The notes under the pieces are model-generated. The model worked only from the letters and a program-made list of their open reading frames with translations, was not told where the DNA came from and did no database searches. 64,000 bases of DNA from Hymenobacter negativus (GTDB taxonomy: Bacteria > Bacteroidota > Bacteroidia > Cytophagales > Hymenobacteraceae): positions 372,001 to 436,000 of the forward strand of contig NZ_JAEDAE010000003.1 of assembly GCF_016056375.1 (NCBI RefSeq), given 5' to 3'. Position numbers and translations under genes: made by a program. The number at the start of each line of letters is the position of its first letter. Within the stretch, counting starts at the first letter, position 1. Positions 25,686-34,538 of the stretch are shown here, piece by piece.

Positions 25686-28600
25686 TTAGAAGTTCGCCCG
25701 CACGTTCACGCCGAAGCGCTTGGTGGTTGGTGCGTTGGTGAACTCATAGCCCTGCTGGTTGCTGGCACCATACGTGCTGGTTTCGGGGTCAAAATTGCTG
25801 TTCTTGGGCAGGTTAGGCGAGTACCACCAAATGTTGCGGGCCGAAACAGAAATGTTGAAGAGGCTGAAGGGCGTCTTGCCGAGGAAGCCTTTGGGCAGGT
25901 CGTAGCCCAGCGAAACTTCCCGCAGGCGCACCGTGGTGGCGTCGTACACGGACTGCTCGTTGTAGCCGTTCGAAGCCGCGCCGCCGCCTACACCGCCGCT
26001 GGAGAAGTACAGGTCGTTGACCGTGATGGCCGTGGTGTTGCGAATAACCGTGCCGTTTGCGTCAACAGCGGCTTTCTTGGTAACCGGGTCCCAACGAACC
26101 CCGTTGAGCACCACCAGCCGGTTGCGGTCTTCGGTGTCTTTCGTTACCCCGCGGCCCAGTTCCTCTTGCAGCGTGGTCGAATACAGCGAGCCGCCCTTGC
26201 GGTAGTCCACCACTACGTTCATCGTAATGCCCTTGTAGGTAAACTGGTTGATGAAGCCCATCAGGAAGTCGGGGTTGGGGTTGCCGATAACCTTGAGTTT
26301 CGGCGACAGTACCAAGCGGCCGTCCAGGGGATTGATGTACAACTCCCCGTTGGCATCGCGCAGGGGGGCGGTGCCCAGCAGCACGCCGTAGGGCTGGCCA
26401 GGGATGTGCACCGAGCGTACCTGACCGGCAAATGTATTGCCCAGGATAAGCGTGTCGCCGTTGGCGTTTGTGCTGGCAATAATGTTGCGGTTGCGGCTGA
26501 AGTTGAACGTGCTGCTCCAGCGGAAACCAGCGGCTTCAACCGGCACCGCCGTAAAGGCCACTTCGAAGCCCTTGTTGGTGATTTCGCCGAAGTTCGTCTG
26601 GGCCGCACCGTAGCCGGTGGCCGAAGGGTAGGATATTACGCCAATCAGGTTGGTCGAGCGTTTGTCGTAGTAAGTACCGTTGAACGAGATGCGGTTGCGG
26701 AACAGCGCGAGTTCGGTACCCAACTCCAGTTCAGACGTGAATTCCGGGGTCAGTTTGGCGTTGTTTACCACCCCGCTGATGCCAATGCCCGGCACGCCCT
26801 TGAAGGGCAGCGAACTGCTGGGGTTGGTGACGTAACCCGTGGGGCCCGAGGCGTAGGCCGGCGCATCGCGGCCCACCTTGCCATAGGCAGCGCGCACTTT
26901 GAACAGGTCCAGCCAGCGGTAGTCCATGTTAAACGCTTCGTTCAGAACCAGCGAACCGGCGGCACTCGGATAGAAGAACGAGCGGCCCGTGTTGCCGACA
27001 ATACCGTCACGGTTAAGCGTCGACGAGAAGTCGTTGCGGCCCGTTACGGTCACGAAGGCAAAGTTTTTGTAGCCAACCGTGGCGTTGCCCAGTAGGCCCA
27101 TCAAGTGCCGCTCGGCGTAGGCATACCCATAGGTGCTTTTCTCCGTGGTGTTCTCGATGTTGTCGATGCCAAACGTGATAATGCCGGTGCCGAGGTAAGA
27201 CTTGCCTTCGTATTTGCGAGCGTTGATGTTTTGGCCAACGCTGGCGGTTAGGCTGATGTCTTCGGTGATGTTCTTGTTGAAGTTCAACAGAGCGGTTTGC
27301 TCGAATTCGGTGTTCTGAAGGTTGTCTTCAATAATCTGGCTGACGCCACGGTTGGCCAAGGAGCCGGGCCGAATGGTGCTGGACCGAATATCGGTGTACG
27401 TGTTAACACCGCCGGTGTAAGTCAGCGTCAACCAGTCCTTGATAGCATAGGACAAGCCTAAGCTGCCCACCACGCGGTCTACGCGCGATTTGTAAATGGC
27501 ATTCTCCACCGACCACAGCGGGTTATCGGCTTGGGTGGTCAGCCAGGCAAATACGGGGCCTTTGGTCACGGGGTCCTGGTAGGGGAGGCCCTGCAGGTTG
27601 AGGCTGCGGGTCAGAAACAGGGTGCGGGAAAAAGCCGAAGCGCTGCCGGAAGCCGAGTTGTTGGCGCCCACAATAGGACCCTGCTGGTTGGTGTTGGTGT
27701 AAGCAACGTTGCCGCTTACAGTCAGTTTATTGAACCGGCCCGAGCCGCCTGCGCTGATGTTGTTGCGCACAAACGACGAATTGGGAATGGTACCCTGCTG
27801 GTCGGCCCGCGAAACAATAGTCGTAAAGGTCGAATTATCCGAAGTAGAGCTCAGCGATACAGAGTTTTCGAACAGGTGACCGGTGTTGAAAAAGTCTTTG
27901 ACGTTGTTGGGGTAGGCTTGGTACGGAATGCGCGTGCCCGCCGGAATGTTCGGAAAGTCCGGGTTACCGGCCTGCGGGTGGGCAATTGTAGCCGGCGCGC
28001 CCTGAATGGTATTTCCAAACTCAGGACCCCAGGAGCCGTTGGCATCGGAGTTCACGAAGTTGGAGCCAGCGCCATACTTATTCTGATAGTTCGGCAACGC
28101 CGCCACCTTTTCTATGGCGTAGCCGGTGGTGTAGCCAATCTGAATGCCTTTGGCACCACGTCCGCCACCGCCGGTTTTGGTCGTGATTACGATAACGCCG
28201 CCTGCGGCACGCGAACCGTATAGCGCCGCCGCCGCCGCACCCTTCAGCACGTTGATGGTAGCAATGTTGTTTGGGTCCACGTCAGAAGTCCGGCTCGAGT
28301 ACGAAGCCCCGTTTACCAGTGGGCTATCCGATTCCGTCTGGGTGTTGTCATAAGGCACACCATCTACTACAAAGAGGGGCTGGTTGTCCCCAAAAAACGA
28401 CGTGTTGCCCCGAATAGTGATGCGGGAAGAAGCACCCGGTACGCCACTCGAGCTCAAAATATTCACCCCGGGAACCTTGCCCGTGAGGGTGCGCAGCAGG
28501 TCGGGCTCAGATTTTTGCACAATCTGCTCAGCCTTCACTTCCGAAACAGCAAAGCCGAGCGCCCGCTTTTCACGCGAAATGCCAAGAGCGGTTACGGTTA

Positions 28601-28916
28601 CTTCATCCAGTTGCTTATTGTCTACTGCCATGGAGACATTCACGGGGCCGCTTGCGCCAATAGCCTGGTCAGTAGTAATGTAGCCCAGGTACTTAAACTG
28701 CAGGGTAGCAGCCGAAGCCGGCACATTCATTTCAAAGCGACCATCCGCGTCGGTGGCAGTGCCCGTGGTAGTGCCTTTCACGATAACGCTAACCCCGGGC
28801 AAGCCTTCGTTATTGCTTTTGTCAAGCACACGGCCTGATATCTGCCGCGTTTGAGCCCAGCTCCGCCCGGCAAGGGTCAGTAGCAAGAGCAGGCTTAATA
28901 GTAAGATTCTCTTCAT
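25686..28916 (-). CDS. SusC/RagA TonB-linked outer-membrane transporter (pair 2)
   Basis: 1076 residues from the ATG at 28916 (MKRILLLSLLLLLTLAGRSWAQ); an ATG at 28994 would add 26 residues rich in His/Phe before the signal peptide and is rejected. Carboxypeptidase-regulatory-like domain (QISGRVLDKSNNEGLPGVSV), the boundary DEVTVTALGISREKRALGF, the plug (ITIRGNTSFFGDNQPLFVVD, LKGAAAAALYGSRAAGGVIV), then a barrel ending GVNVRANF. First gene of a leftward SusC-SusD-lipoprotein operon. Substrate not predictable from the sequence. Confidence 0.95.
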   Translation of the reverse strand: MKRILLLSLLLLLTLAGRSWAQTRQISGRVLDKSNNEGLPGVSVIVKGTTTGTATDADGRFEMNVPASAATLQFKYLGYITTDQAIGASGPVNVSMAVDNKQLDEVTVTALGISREKRALGFAVSEVKAEQIVQKSEPDLLRTLTGKVPGVNILSSSGVPGASSRITIRGNTSFFGDNQPLFVVDGVPYDNTQTESDSPLVNGASYSSRTSDVDPNNIATINVLKGAAAAALYGSRAAGGVIVITTKTGGGGRGAKGIQIGYTTGYAIEKVAALPNYQNKYGAGSNFVNSDANGSWGPEFGNTIQGAPATIAHPQAGNPDFPNIPAGTRIPYQAYPNNVKDFFNTGHLFENSVSLSSTSDNSTFTTIVSRADQQGTIPNSSFVRNNISAGGSGRFNKLTVSGNVAYTNTNQQGPIVGANNSASGSASAFSRTLFLTRSLNLQGLPYQDPVTKGPVFAWLTTQADNPLWSVENAIYKSRVDRVVGSLGLSYAIKDWLTLTYTGGVNTYTDIRSSTIRPGSLANRGVSQIIEDNLQNTEFEQTALLNFNKNITEDISLTASVGQNINARKYEGKSYLGTGIITFGIDNIENTTEKSTYGYAYAERHLMGLLGNATVGYKNFAFVTVTGRNDFSSTLNRDGIVGNTGRSFFYPSAAGSLVLNEAFNMDYRWLDLFKVRAAYGKVGRDAPAYASGPTGYVTNPSSSLPFKGVPGIGISGVVNNAKLTPEFTSELELGTELALFRNRISFNGTYYDKRSTNLIGVISYPSATGYGAAQTNFGEITNKGFEVAFTAVPVEAAGFRWSSTFNFSRNRNIIASTNANGDTLILGNTFAGQVRSVHIPGQPYGVLLGTAPLRDANGELYINPLDGRLVLSPKLKVIGNPNPDFLMGFINQFTYKGITMNVVVDYRKGGSLYSTTLQEELGRGVTKDTEDRNRLVVLNGVRWDPVTKKAAVDANGTVIRNTTAITVNDLYFSSGGVGGGAASNGYNEQSVYDATTVRLREVSLGYDLPKGFLGKTPFSLFNISVSARNIWWYSPNLPKNSNFDPETSTYGASNQQGYEFTNAPTTKRFGVNVRANF

Positions 28917-29746
28917 TGAGTTGTAAAAGTGGGTGTGTGAAAAAAAGAGGAAAACAGTATGGGTGTGGCAGTTTAAAAGATGAAAGTACGGCATTTACCG
29001 AAAATGTCCCCACAGTAGAGTTGCGATATTTGCCTTGGATAGCCCTATAGAGACTGAGGTGCTACTTTTAGTGATAGTCATTCTGGGATATACCAGCGCA
29101 CTTCTTCCCCAAATAGATGGCTGCTATTGTTGTAATAATGCTGTTTTATTGTATTTTTAATATATGGGAATTGGATTACACACTTGATTTTCGACAAATT
29201 TCATTGCCAATCAGTGCTTTGACCAGCTTTCTAATATTATAGATGAATTATTATTATAATATTTATGATTTTGTTAATAAATTAACGATGGCATTAATAA
29301 ATAACCCGCCGGATAGTTGGGGGGTCTATCATTTAATTCTTCCCAAAGCCCCTGACTTTGCTCATTAATTTCGTCTGCGGCGCTTGGACAATCTTTGTCG
29401 CTATGATGTATTTCGACTTATCGAGCCCTCTCTGATGAAATTAAACTTCATGTTGGGACGTACTTTTCGGACGGATGCCCAGGGGAGCCCACAACAATCT
29501 AGAGACCTAACCTACCAGAATACAAAATACTTGCATCCAAAACCTGGTGTTTGGCGAGATTTGCTTATCTTAGTAAAGTTGGTTTATGTATTCAATCAAC
29601 TTAATATTGATATTGAAAGCCGGGGGGCGCGAAATATTGGCGTAACAAAAAAACTTGTAATACCTTGCCATTAGATTGGTCTCATTAAGTTCTTTTTTCT
29701 CCATTTCTACCATTTTTTTCAATTCACTCACCATTTTCATCACTAC
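28917..29746. other. 830-bp AT-rich gap between divergent susC genes
   Basis: The stretch is far richer in A+T than the genes beside it, especially 29080-29310. It must hold the promoters of both divergent SusCD operons, but I find no exact TAnnTTTG with a -33 partner for either; the best partial matches toward the right are TATCTTAG near 29565 and TACCTTGC near 29661. A 96-codon frame at 29384-29674 lacks coding character. A C6-G6-like element or known riboswitch is not visible. Confidence 0.5.
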
Positions 29747-32700
29747 ATGAAACACTTCTTTTTCATGGTCGTCTTACTGATGACCTGCCTGTTGCAGCAG
29801 GTAAATGCACAAGACCGAACTGTCTCGGGTCGCGTGACGGACCGTTCTAACGGGCAAGGCTTGCCCGGTGCAACGGTTCTGGTAAAAGGTACTACCATCG
29901 GTGCATCAACAAATGCAGATGGTTCTTTTTCGTTGAGTGTGCCAGCTAGCGCCACGGCCCTTAGCATCAGCTCCGTTGGTTTCGCCAGCATTGAGCAGCC
30001 TATCGGTTCCAACTCAACTTTCAACATTTCGCTGGCCGCCGATACCAAACAGCTTGGTGAAGTAGTCGTGACTGCCCTCGGTCAGGAGCGTACCCGCAAC
30101 TCGCTGCCTTTCGCTGCCACGCAGGTTGAAGGCAGCCAAGTAACGGCCGCTCGTAACCCCAACGCCATCAACGGCTTGTCGGGTAAAGTAGCGGGTGTAC
30201 AAATCCGTCAGAGCAACACCCTGGGTGGTTCGACCAACATCCTGATTCGCGGTACCAAGTCAATCACTGGTAACAACCAGCCGCTGTTCGTAGTAGATGG
30301 TGTGCCAATCAGCAACGCCAACACCAACACCTCGGGTCAGCAGACCGGTGGTGGTGGTTATGACTACGGCAACGCTGCCGCCGACATCAACCCGGATGAC
30401 ATCGCTACCATGACGATTCTGAAAGGTGCTGCCGCTACTGCTCTCTACGGTGAGCGTGCTAGTAACGGTGTTATCCTCATCACCACCAAGAAGGGCCGTC
30501 AGGGCCTTGGCGTTACCATCAACGCTGGTATCACCGGTGGTCGCATCGACAAGAGCACCTTCGTTACTTACCAGAAGGAGTACGGCGCTGGTTACGGCCC
30601 TACCTTCAACACGGATGACGTGAACGGCGATGGTGTTCCTGATACCTACATCCAACTTGACGCTGATGCATCGGCTGGTCCGCGTTTCGACCCGAACCTG
30701 AACGTGTACCAGTGGAATGCTTTCGTGCCCGGCACTTCGAGCTTCGGCAAGGCTACGCCTTGGGTAGCTGCTGCCAACGACCCGTCGACTTTCTTCGAAA
30801 CCGCTCGTACGCTGAACAATAGCATCACCATCGACGGTGGTAGCGAAAAAGGTACCTTCAAACTCGGCTACAACAGCGTACGCGATAAAGGTGTGCTGCC
30901 AAACAGCCAGGTTAACAAGAACACCGTCAACTTCGCTGGTACGTTGAACCTCACGAGCCGCCTGACGGCTAGTGCTTCGGTAAACTTCTCGGAAGTAGAC
31001 GGCAAAGGCCGTTACGGCACTGGCTACAGCGGTACGTTCGGTGAAAACCTGATGACCAACTTCCGTCAGTGGTGGCAGACCAACGTTGACCTGAAAGAGC
31101 AGAAGCAGGCGTATGAGTACGCTGGTCTGAATGCTAGCTGGAACCTTTCGGCTCCCAGCCCTACTTCTAAAGCAGAATACTGGAACAACCCTTACTTCTC
31201 CCGTGCCAAGAGCTTCGAAACTGATTCGCGCTACCGCACTTTCGGCAACGTTGCCCTTAACTACAAAGTAACCGACTGGTTCAGCGTGCTGGGCCGTGTT
31301 ACTCTGGACTCGAACGACGACCTGCAGGAAGAGCGCATGGCTTATGGCTCGGTTAACGTAGCTGGCTACAGCCGTTTCAACCGTACTTACCGTGAGGCTA
31401 ACTTTGACCTGATTGGTAACTTCAAAGCTAAAATTAACGAGGACCTGAGCTTCAACGGTTTGTTGGGTGCTAACATGCGTCGTCAGGCTACGAAGTCGAT
31501 TCGTGCTACTACCAACAGCGGCCTTGTTATCCCTGAGTTGTACTCGCTGTCGAACAGCGTATCGGCTTTGAGCCCCCCTACTGAGCAAGACCTGCGCCAG
31601 GCAGTCGACGGTGTATTCGCTAGCGCTACCCTGGGCTTCCGCGATTTCCTGTTCCTGGATTTGACGGCTCGTCAGGACAAGTCGTCGACTCTGCCAACAA
31701 ACAAAAACACCTTCTTCTACCCCTCGGCAGCATTGGGTTTTGTGTTCTCTGAACTGGTGAAAGAAACCGCTCCGTGGTTGTCGTATGGCAAAGCCCGTGT
31801 AAACTATGCTGAAGTAGGTGCTGGTGCTCCTGTTTACAGCATTGTGGACAGCTATGACAAGCCGACTGCTTTTGGTTCGGTTGCTTTGTTCTCGGTACCC
31901 AACACCAAAAACAACCCCGCTCTGAAACCTGAGCGCACGAAGAGCACCGAAATCGGTCTTGAAATGGCTTTCCTGAACACCCGCTTGGGTTTCGAAGCCA
32001 ACGTGTACCAGTCGAACTCGATTGACCAGATTATTCCGATTAACATCTCGACCGCTACCGGCTACAGCTTCCGCTACGTCAACGCCGGTGACGTGCGTAA
32101 CCGTGGTCTGGAACTCACTGCTTTCGTGACGCCTGTTAAAACCAACGATTTCACCTGGACGATTAACGCCAACTGGACTAAGAACCAGAACCGCGTAATG
32201 TCGCTCGCCGATGGTGTAGACAACATTGTACTGGCTAACTACCAGGGCGGTGTATCGAGCAACGCTACTGTTGGTCAGCCCTACGGAACCATCCGTGGTT
32301 TCAACTACGTTTACAAAGATGGCCAGCGTGTGGTTGGCACCGATGGTTACTATGTGAAAAGCGCTACCGCCAACGAAGTAATTGCTAACCCCAATGCTAA
32401 CTGGACCGGCGGTGTTTCGAACACGGTATCTTACAAAGGCCTGTCGTTGTACTTCCTGGTGGATGTACGCAACGGTGGTCAAATCTTCTCGCTGGACCAG
32501 TCGTATGGTCTGGACACGGGCTTGTATCCTGTTACGGCTGGTCTCAACGACCTGGGCAACCCTTCGCGTAACACCATTGCCAACGGCGGCGGTGTAATTT
32601 TCCCCGGCGTTCAGTCGGATGGCTCGGTTAACACGGTTCGTGCTGACAACAGCACGGTTAATGGCTACACTGCCTACGGCACCACGGTTAACCCCGCTGC

Positions 32701-32965
32701 TGCCTTCGTGTACAGCGCCAGCTTCGTGAAACTGCGTGAAGTATCGCTGTCCTACGCGCTGCCGAAAGCTTTCATGGCTAAAGTAGGTGGTGTGAAAGGT
32801 GCTGACATCTCCATCGTAGGCCGCAACCTGTGGATTATCAACAAGAACCTGCCTTACGCTGACCCAGAAGATGCTCCTAGCTCCGGTAACTTCGGCCAAG
32901 GCTATTCCACTGGTTCGTTCCCCGCTATCCGCACGCTTGGTGCTAACCTCCGTCTCAGCTTCTAA
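29747..32965 (+). CDS. SusC/RagA TonB-linked outer-membrane transporter (pair 3), highly biased codons
   Basis: 1072 residues. Signal peptide ending VNAQ; regulatory-like domain (TVSGRVTDRSNGQGLPGATV); GEVVVTALGQERTRNSLPF; plug with ILIRGTKSITGNNQPLFVVD and LKGAAATALYGERASNGVIL; barrel ending LGANLRLSF. The plug resembles that of pair 2. Codon use is unlike its neighbours: GGT, GCT, CGT, GTT, TCG and AAC dominate, while other genes here use GGC, GCC, CGC. This is the pattern expected of very highly expressed genes (inference) and extends into the next gene. It implies that this pair is a major outer-membrane component. Confidence 0.95.
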   Translation: MKHFFFMVVLLMTCLLQQVNAQDRTVSGRVTDRSNGQGLPGATVLVKGTTIGASTNADGSFSLSVPASATALSISSVGFASIEQPIGSNSTFNISLAADTKQLGEVVVTALGQERTRNSLPFAATQVEGSQVTAARNPNAINGLSGKVAGVQIRQSNTLGGSTNILIRGTKSITGNNQPLFVVDGVPISNANTNTSGQQTGGGGYDYGNAAADINPDDIATMTILKGAAATALYGERASNGVILITTKKGRQGLGVTINAGITGGRIDKSTFVTYQKEYGAGYGPTFNTDDVNGDGVPDTYIQLDADASAGPRFDPNLNVYQWNAFVPGTSSFGKATPWVAAANDPSTFFETARTLNNSITIDGGSEKGTFKLGYNSVRDKGVLPNSQVNKNTVNFAGTLNLTSRLTASASVNFSEVDGKGRYGTGYSGTFGENLMTNFRQWWQTNVDLKEQKQAYEYAGLNASWNLSAPSPTSKAEYWNNPYFSRAKSFETDSRYRTFGNVALNYKVTDWFSVLGRVTLDSNDDLQEERMAYGSVNVAGYSRFNRTYREANFDLIGNFKAKINEDLSFNGLLGANMRRQATKSIRATTNSGLVIPELYSLSNSVSALSPPTEQDLRQAVDGVFASATLGFRDFLFLDLTARQDKSSTLPTNKNTFFYPSAALGFVFSELVKETAPWLSYGKARVNYAEVGAGAPVYSIVDSYDKPTAFGSVALFSVPNTKNNPALKPERTKSTEIGLEMAFLNTRLGFEANVYQSNSIDQIIPINISTATGYSFRYVNAGDVRNRGLELTAFVTPVKTNDFTWTINANWTKNQNRVMSLADGVDNIVLANYQGGVSSNATVGQPYGTIRGFNYVYKDGQRVVGTDGYYVKSATANEVIANPNANWTGGVSNTVSYKGLSLYFLVDVRNGGQIFSLDQSYGLDTGLYPVTAGLNDLGNPSRNTIANGGGVIFPGVQSDGSVNTVRADNSTVNGYTAYGTTVNPAAAFVYSASFVKLREVSLSYALPKAFMAKVGGVKGADISIVGRNLWIINKNLPYADPEDAPSSGNFGQGYSTGSFPAIRTLGANLRLSF

Positions 32966-32971
32966 TCAAAC

Positions 32972-34453
32972 ATGAAAAATATTCTTATTGCTGGTGCGTC
33001 AGCATTGATGCTGACAACCTCCTGCGTAGGGTCACTGGAGAGCAATTATAACGTTGACCCCAAATCCCCTACCACTGCTCTTGCATCGGGATTCATTGCC
33101 AATGCTGAGCGCACGCTCGCTCGGACGCTCGTAAGCACGAACGTAAACCTCAATCCTTTCCGCTTCTACGTTCAGTATTGGGCTGCTACGGATTACCCAA
33201 CCGAGTCGCGCTATGACCAGAACACCCGGAACATTCCGAATGCGTATTGGTCGGCTCTGTATCGTGACTGCATCCGTGACTTGCGCGAGGCAAAAACGAC
33301 GATTCCTACCGACTTGACGGTGCCTGCTGCTAACAAGACCAACGCTTTGGCTGTAGCGGAAATTCTGGAAATCTATGCCTGGGCTAACCTGGTAGAGACC
33401 TTCGGAAACATTCCCTATACCGATGCGCTCGACTATAACAAGGCGCAGCCCAAGTACGACGACCAGGCGACCATTTACAACGACCTGATTTCGCGACTTG
33501 ACGTAGCTATCGGTAAGATTGACCCGACCGTAGCAACGGGCCTCGGTGCCAACGACCTGATTAACAACGGTAGCACGGCTCTGTGGCTCAAGTTTGCCTA
33601 CGCCATGAAACTGCGTATGGCTCTCGTTATTGCCGATGTTGATGGTGCCAAGGCAAAGACCATGGCTGAATCCACGATTGGTAAACTGCCAGCTTCGAAT
33701 GCTGACGTTATCGACTTGACTTTCAACGGCACGTTCCCCAACACCAACCCGCTTTACGAGGACCTGGTGAGAAGCGCCCGTACCGACTTTGCTGGTACCA
33801 GCTATTTCATCAACCAGTTGAAGGGTACTACTGGTCCGGCTACTGGTGTTGTAGACCCGCGTCTGAAGCAGTACTTCAACCCGGCGACCAATTCCTCGCT
33901 TCCCGCTGGCACCTTTGCTGGTGGCACGTACGGCTCGACCAATAGCAAAACTACCAACTCGCTGCCCGGTACTAAATTGCGCGCACAGACGTTGCCTGGT
34001 GTGATTGTATCGTATGCTCAAGTAGAGTTGATGCTGGCTGAAGGTGCTCTCCGCGGCTGGAACGTAGGGGCAGGTACTACCGCCGAGTCGCACTACAATG
34101 CCGGTGTTACTGCTTCGATTACGGAGCCGCAGTGGGGTGGAACCGCCGCTGAAGCTGCCGCTTACTTGGCTCAGCCAAACGTGGCTTTCAGCACGGCTCC
34201 CGGTACTCCTATCCAGCGCATTGCTTACCAGGAGTGGGTGGCTTTGTACAACCAGCCGGTTGAGGCCTGGACCTCGTGGCGTCGTCTTGATTACCCTGTG
34301 CTGACGCCTCCTGCTGCAGCCGTTTCGGGTATTCCGGTTCGTTTGCTCTACCCGGTTGTTGAGCAAAACATCAACGGCTCTAACTACTCGCAGGCTGCTT
34401 CTGCCATCGGTGGTGATAAGGCTGAGACGAAACTCTTCTGGGATAAAAAGTAA
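32972..34453 (+). CDS. SusD-like lipoprotein, SusD-like_2 type (pair 3)
   Basis: 493 residues. Lipoprotein signal MKNILIAGASALMLTTSC, lipid Cys at about 18. SusD-like_2 features: YNVDPKSPTTALASGFIANAER, EILEIYAWANLVETFGNIPYTDAL, LWLKFAYAMKLRMALVIADVD, YAQVELMLAEGALRGWNVG, EWVALYNQPVEAWTSWRRLDYP. The end ETKLFWDKK matches the VTAPIFWDK end of pair 2, so the two are related. Starts six bases after the SusC stop and shares the same T-ending codon bias; closed by a strong terminator. Confidence 0.93.
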   Translation: MKNILIAGASALMLTTSCVGSLESNYNVDPKSPTTALASGFIANAERTLARTLVSTNVNLNPFRFYVQYWAATDYPTESRYDQNTRNIPNAYWSALYRDCIRDLREAKTTIPTDLTVPAANKTNALAVAEILEIYAWANLVETFGNIPYTDALDYNKAQPKYDDQATIYNDLISRLDVAIGKIDPTVATGLGANDLINNGSTALWLKFAYAMKLRMALVIADVDGAKAKTMAESTIGKLPASNADVIDLTFNGTFPNTNPLYEDLVRSARTDFAGTSYFINQLKGTTGPATGVVDPRLKQYFNPATNSSLPAGTFAGGTYGSTNSKTTNSLPGTKLRAQTLPGVIVSYAQVELMLAEGALRGWNVGAGTTAESHYNAGVTASITEPQWGGTAAEAAAYLAQPNVAFSTAPGTPIQRIAYQEWVALYNQPVEAWTSWRRLDYPVLTPPAAAVSGIPVRLLYPVVEQNINGSNYSQAASAIGGDKAETKLFWDKK

Positions 34454-34471
34454 CGGATTTCCGTTCAACGT

Positions 34472-34505
34472 AAAAAAGGCTGCCCAATCGGGCAGCCTTT
34501 TTTTT
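34472..34505 (+). terminator. Strong intrinsic terminator of SusCD pair 3
   Basis: Stem AAAAAAGGCTGCCC 34472-34485, loop AATC, GGGCAGCC from 34490, then a run of eight T. It also gives a usable signal for leftward prfB transcription on the other strand. Confidence 0.92.
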
Positions 34506-34538
34506 GTCATATAAAATTGGCTAATAGATAAGTCAGCT

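Noticed and set aside
29384..29674. 96-codon frame in the AT-rich gap between divergent susC genes
   Set aside because: Begins with TTG, random-looking composition, no motif, and lies in a probable control region.
30260..32899. 879-codon open frame antisense to SusC pair 3
   Set aside because: It mirrors the sense gene: the T-ending codon bias of the SusC suppresses stops in the opposite frame. No protein-like composition, signal peptide or motif. The antisense frame at 33032-34510 over SusD has the same explanation.
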